Shown: positions 5,570 through 7,161 of the stretch, in pieces
Numbering within the stretch: position 1 is the stretch's first letter
How the letters are laid out: each line of letters begins with the position of its first letter
DNA from: an uncultured Ruminococcus sp.
GTDB taxonomy: Bacteria > Bacillota > Clostridia > Oscillospirales > Acutalibacteraceae
Direction: 5' to 3'
Assembly: GCA_902803125.1 (NCBI GenBank)
Contig: CADCOZ010000012.1
Coordinates: 1-7,161, forward strand
Length of the DNA stretch: 7,161 nucleotides
The notes under the pieces: generated by a model
Told to the model about the DNA's origin: nothing
Database searches by the model: none
The model's input: the letters and a program-made list of their open reading frames with translations, nothing else
Position numbers and translations under genes: made by a program

Positions 5570-6517
5570 ATGTATCAGGTAACCTTTCCCGGTTTGGGAC
5601 TGTCGTTTGACATCAATCCGGTGGCGTTTTCTATCGGTGATTTTCAGGTGTATTGGTACGGCATTATCATCGGGCTGGGCTTTCTGCTGGCACTGATATT
5701 TGCCCTGAAAAACCTGAAATATTTCGGGATTGACAAAAACGGCTTTATTGATTGTGTGCTGGTCGGTCTGGTATGCGGCATTATCGGCGCCAGACTGTTC
5801 TATGTGATATTCAAATGGGATTATTATCAGAATCACCTGGATGAACTGTTGGCGGTTCATAACGGCGGGTTAGCCATTTATGGCGGTGTCATTGGCGGTT
5901 TGCTGGGCGGCTGTATTGTGGCGAAAATCAAAAAACTGCCGATTCCCGCTATTTTAGATGTAGCGGTGATGGGCTTTTTGATTGGACAGGGATTGGGCCG
6001 CTGGGGGAATTTCTTCAATCAGGAGGCCTTTGGCACACCGACCGATTGGCCTTGGCGAATGGTCAGTGAAAATACCGGCGGTGTGGGTGTTCATCCCTGC
6101 TTTTTGTATGAATCGCTTTGGTGTCTGTTGGGGTTCGGCCTGCTGTTTTTATTCAGCCGCAAATGGCGGCAGTATGACGGTCAGATTTTCCTGCTGTATT
6201 TGGTATGGTACGGTGCGGAACGAATGCTGGTGGAAGGTCTGCGAACAGACAGCTTATATACGCCGCTGTTGGGGCTGAGGGTATCGCAGATCATAGCGGC
6301 GGTTACGATGCTGACCGGCATCGTGCTGCTGATTGTTTTCCGCAAACGCCGGATAAAAGCGGTGGATACCGTGAAACAGCCGGAGAACAGCCCGTCCATA
6401 GCAACAGCAGAACCCACAGGACAGTCAGAGGACAGCCCGCTTATAGAACCGGCGGCAGAAGCTGCACAGAAAGTGACAACAACAGAAACCGTATCGGCCG
6501 ATACGGAGGAATCATAA
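5570..6517 (+). CDS. lgt: Prolipoprotein diacylglyceryl transferase, 315 aa
   Basis: Lgt transfers diacylglycerol from phosphatidylglycerol to the lipobox cysteine of prelipoproteins in the cytoplasmic membrane, the first step of lipoprotein maturation. The protein has several hydrophobic spans (about 27-46, 59-80, 99-118, 127-143, 180-196, 205-217 and 238-257), consistent with the seven-helix Lgt topology. Signatures are HNGGLAIYGGVIGG (97-110) and GRWGNFFNQEAFG (143-155) with the essential Arg144, Asn147 and Glu152. HPCFLYE (175-181) and EGLRTD (222-227, with Arg225 matching the second essential Arg) follow. After the last helix and a basic RKRRIK stop, a tail of about 50 residues is rich in Glu, Pro, Ser and Thr, which many Lgt proteins lack. 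ATG at 5570 is preferred over GTG at 5567 because it lies seven bases from GGAGG (5558-5562). It follows ymfH by 23 bases. Confidence 0.97.
   Translation: MYQVTFPGLGLSFDINPVAFSIGDFQVYWYGIIIGLGFLLALIFALKNLKYFGIDKNGFIDCVLVGLVCGIIGARLFYVIFKWDYYQNHLDELLAVHNGGLAIYGGVIGGLLGGCIVAKIKKLPIPAILDVAVMGFLIGQGLGRWGNFFNQEAFGTPTDWPWRMVSENTGGVGVHPCFLYESLWCLLGFGLLFLFSRKWRQYDGQIFLLYLVWYGAERMLVEGLRTDSLYTPLLGLRVSQIIAAVTMLTGIVLLIVFRKRRIKAVDTVKQPENSPSIATAEPTGQSEDSPLIEPAAEAAQKVTTTETVSADTEES
6489..6506. repeat. Perfect 18-base palindrome in the 3' end of lgt
   Basis: CCGTATCGGCCGATACGG reads identically on both strands, with no mismatch. It sits inside the last codons of lgt, encoding the residues before the final EES, and ends 42 bases before the folD start codon. 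As RNA it can fold into a 7-bp stem with a GGCC loop. It is not followed by a T-tract, so it is not an intrinsic terminator. It could be a protein-binding site, an RNA stem affecting stability between lgt and folD, or chance. The sequence is certain; any role is unknown. Confidence 0.55.
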
Positions 6518-6548
6518 AAACAATAGTATTGATAAAGGAGTGTACACA

Positions 6549-7161
6549 ATGGCAACTATCATTAGTGGCAAAGAAGTAGCAGCAAAGGTACGGGAAGAGG
6601 TGCGGAAAGAGTGTGAGGAATTGGCCGCTCTTGGCATCACGCCCGGTTTGGCCGTCATTATTGTAGGCGATGATCCGGCCTCAAGAGTGTATGTCAACAA
6701 TAAAAAGAAAGCCTGTGAAGAAGTCGGCTTTGTTTCCGAAGAATATGCCCTGCCCGCCGAAACCACACAGGAAGAATTGCTCGCACTGGTGCATAAGCTG
6801 AACGAAAAGCCGGATATTGACGGCATTCTCTGTCAGCTTCCGCTCCCCAGACATATCAGCGAAGAAGTGATTATTCATGCAATCGACCCCGGCAAAGATG
6901 TCGATGCTTTTCATCCGGCCAATGTCGGCAAAATTATGATTGGCGATTATGATTTTCTGCCGTGTACACCCGCCGGTGTGATGGAACTGATTCATTCGGC
7001 CGGTATTGAAGTCAGCGGCAAAAACTGCGTGGTAATCGGCAGAAGCAATATTGTCGGCAAGCCGATGGCGATGCTCCTGCTCCACGAAAACGGCACGGTT
7101 ACGATTTGTCATAGCCGTACCCAAAACCTGAAAGAAATCTGTGCGGCGGCCGATATTTTGG
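6549..7161 (+). CDS. folD: Bifunctional methylenetetrahydrofolate dehydrogenase/cyclohydrolase, 3' end outside the window
   Basis: FolD interconverts 5,10-methylene-THF, 5,10-methenyl-THF and 10-formyl-THF in the cytosol, supplying one-carbon units for purine and formyl-Met synthesis. The window holds 204 residues; roughly the last 75-80 of a normal FolD are missing past the edge. The catalytic YVNNK is present (Tyr48, Lys52), as are CQLPLPRH with Gln96 (residues 95-102), KDVDAFHPANVG (116-127), PCTPAGVMELI (138-148) and the NADP-binding GRSNIVGKPMAMLL (164-177). The start ATG at 6549 has a strong AAAGGAG (6534-6540) eight bases upstream. The gene begins 31 bases after lgt with no evident terminator or promoter between, so it is probably read from the M16-lgt transcript. 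Confidence 0.96.
   Translation, partial: MATIISGKEVAAKVREEVRKECEELAALGITPGLAVIIVGDDPASRVYVNNKKKACEEVGFVSEEYALPAETTQEELLALVHKLNEKPDIDGILCQLPLPRHISEEVIIHAIDPGKDVDAFHPANVGKIMIGDYDFLPCTPAGVMELIHSAGIEVSGKNCVVIGRSNIVGKPMAMLLLHENGTVTICHSRTQNLKEICAAADIL

Noticed and set aside
6896..6931. FolD motif reads KDVDAFHP rather than the textbook KDVDGFHP
   Set aside because: The catalytic-region Asp residues are kept and Ala for Gly is a mild change that I believe occurs in other clostridial FolD proteins; no functional oddity is implied.
6681..7124. Minus-strand open frame of 147 codons opposite folD
   Set aside because: The plus strand encodes an unmistakable FolD with catalytic motifs throughout; the antisense frame is a shadow.

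Overview
The window is an ordinary-looking chromosomal segment of a Bacillota bacterium, probably class Clostridia and perhaps Oscillospirales. This is inference from the mid-range base composition of the genes, the strong AGGAGG-type ribosome binding sites, the AT-rich promoters with a TATAAT box, and the arrangement of an M16 peptidase pair beside lgt and folD. No rRNA, tRNA, CRISPR array, transposase or phage structural gene is visible.

The left part (1-2600) is read on the minus strand. In transcription order it holds a TatD-family metal-dependent hydrolase (1842-2600), a short-chain dehydrogenase (926-1675), a conserved 206-residue protein of unknown function with a possible distant likeness to ThyX (289-909), a strong intrinsic terminator (about 225-275), and the start of a small cysteine-rich protein cut by the window edge (1-127). 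A composite three-hairpin sequence (1707-1781), probably a dispersed repeat, lies between tatD and the dehydrogenase. The dehydrogenase and the 206-residue protein are only 16 bases apart and are probably one transcript.

The right part (2978-7161) is read on the plus strand as a tight run of four genes: a catalytically dead M16 peptidase-like protein (YmfF type), its active M16 partner with an HXXEH zinc site (YmfH type), prolipoprotein diacylglyceryl transferase (lgt), and methylenetetrahydrofolate dehydrogenase/cyclohydrolase (folD, cut by the right edge). Gaps are 16, 23 and 31 bases. The two M16 proteins probably work as a heterodimer. Lgt adds the lipid anchor to lipoprotein precursors at the membrane, and FolD supplies one-carbon folates.

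The divergent gap between tatD and the M16 operon (2601-2977) is the most interesting part. It has a good tatD promoter and a good M16-operon promoter. Between them, in about 130 AT-rich bases, lies a cluster of imperfect 13-base palindromes close to ATACRAAYYGTAT. The cluster ends in a hairpin followed by six T residues. This looks like an operator array for an unidentified regulator. I found no convincing new enzymatic or defence system. The best leads are this array, the uncharacterised 206-residue protein paired with a dehydrogenase, and an 18-base perfect palindrome at the 3' end of lgt.
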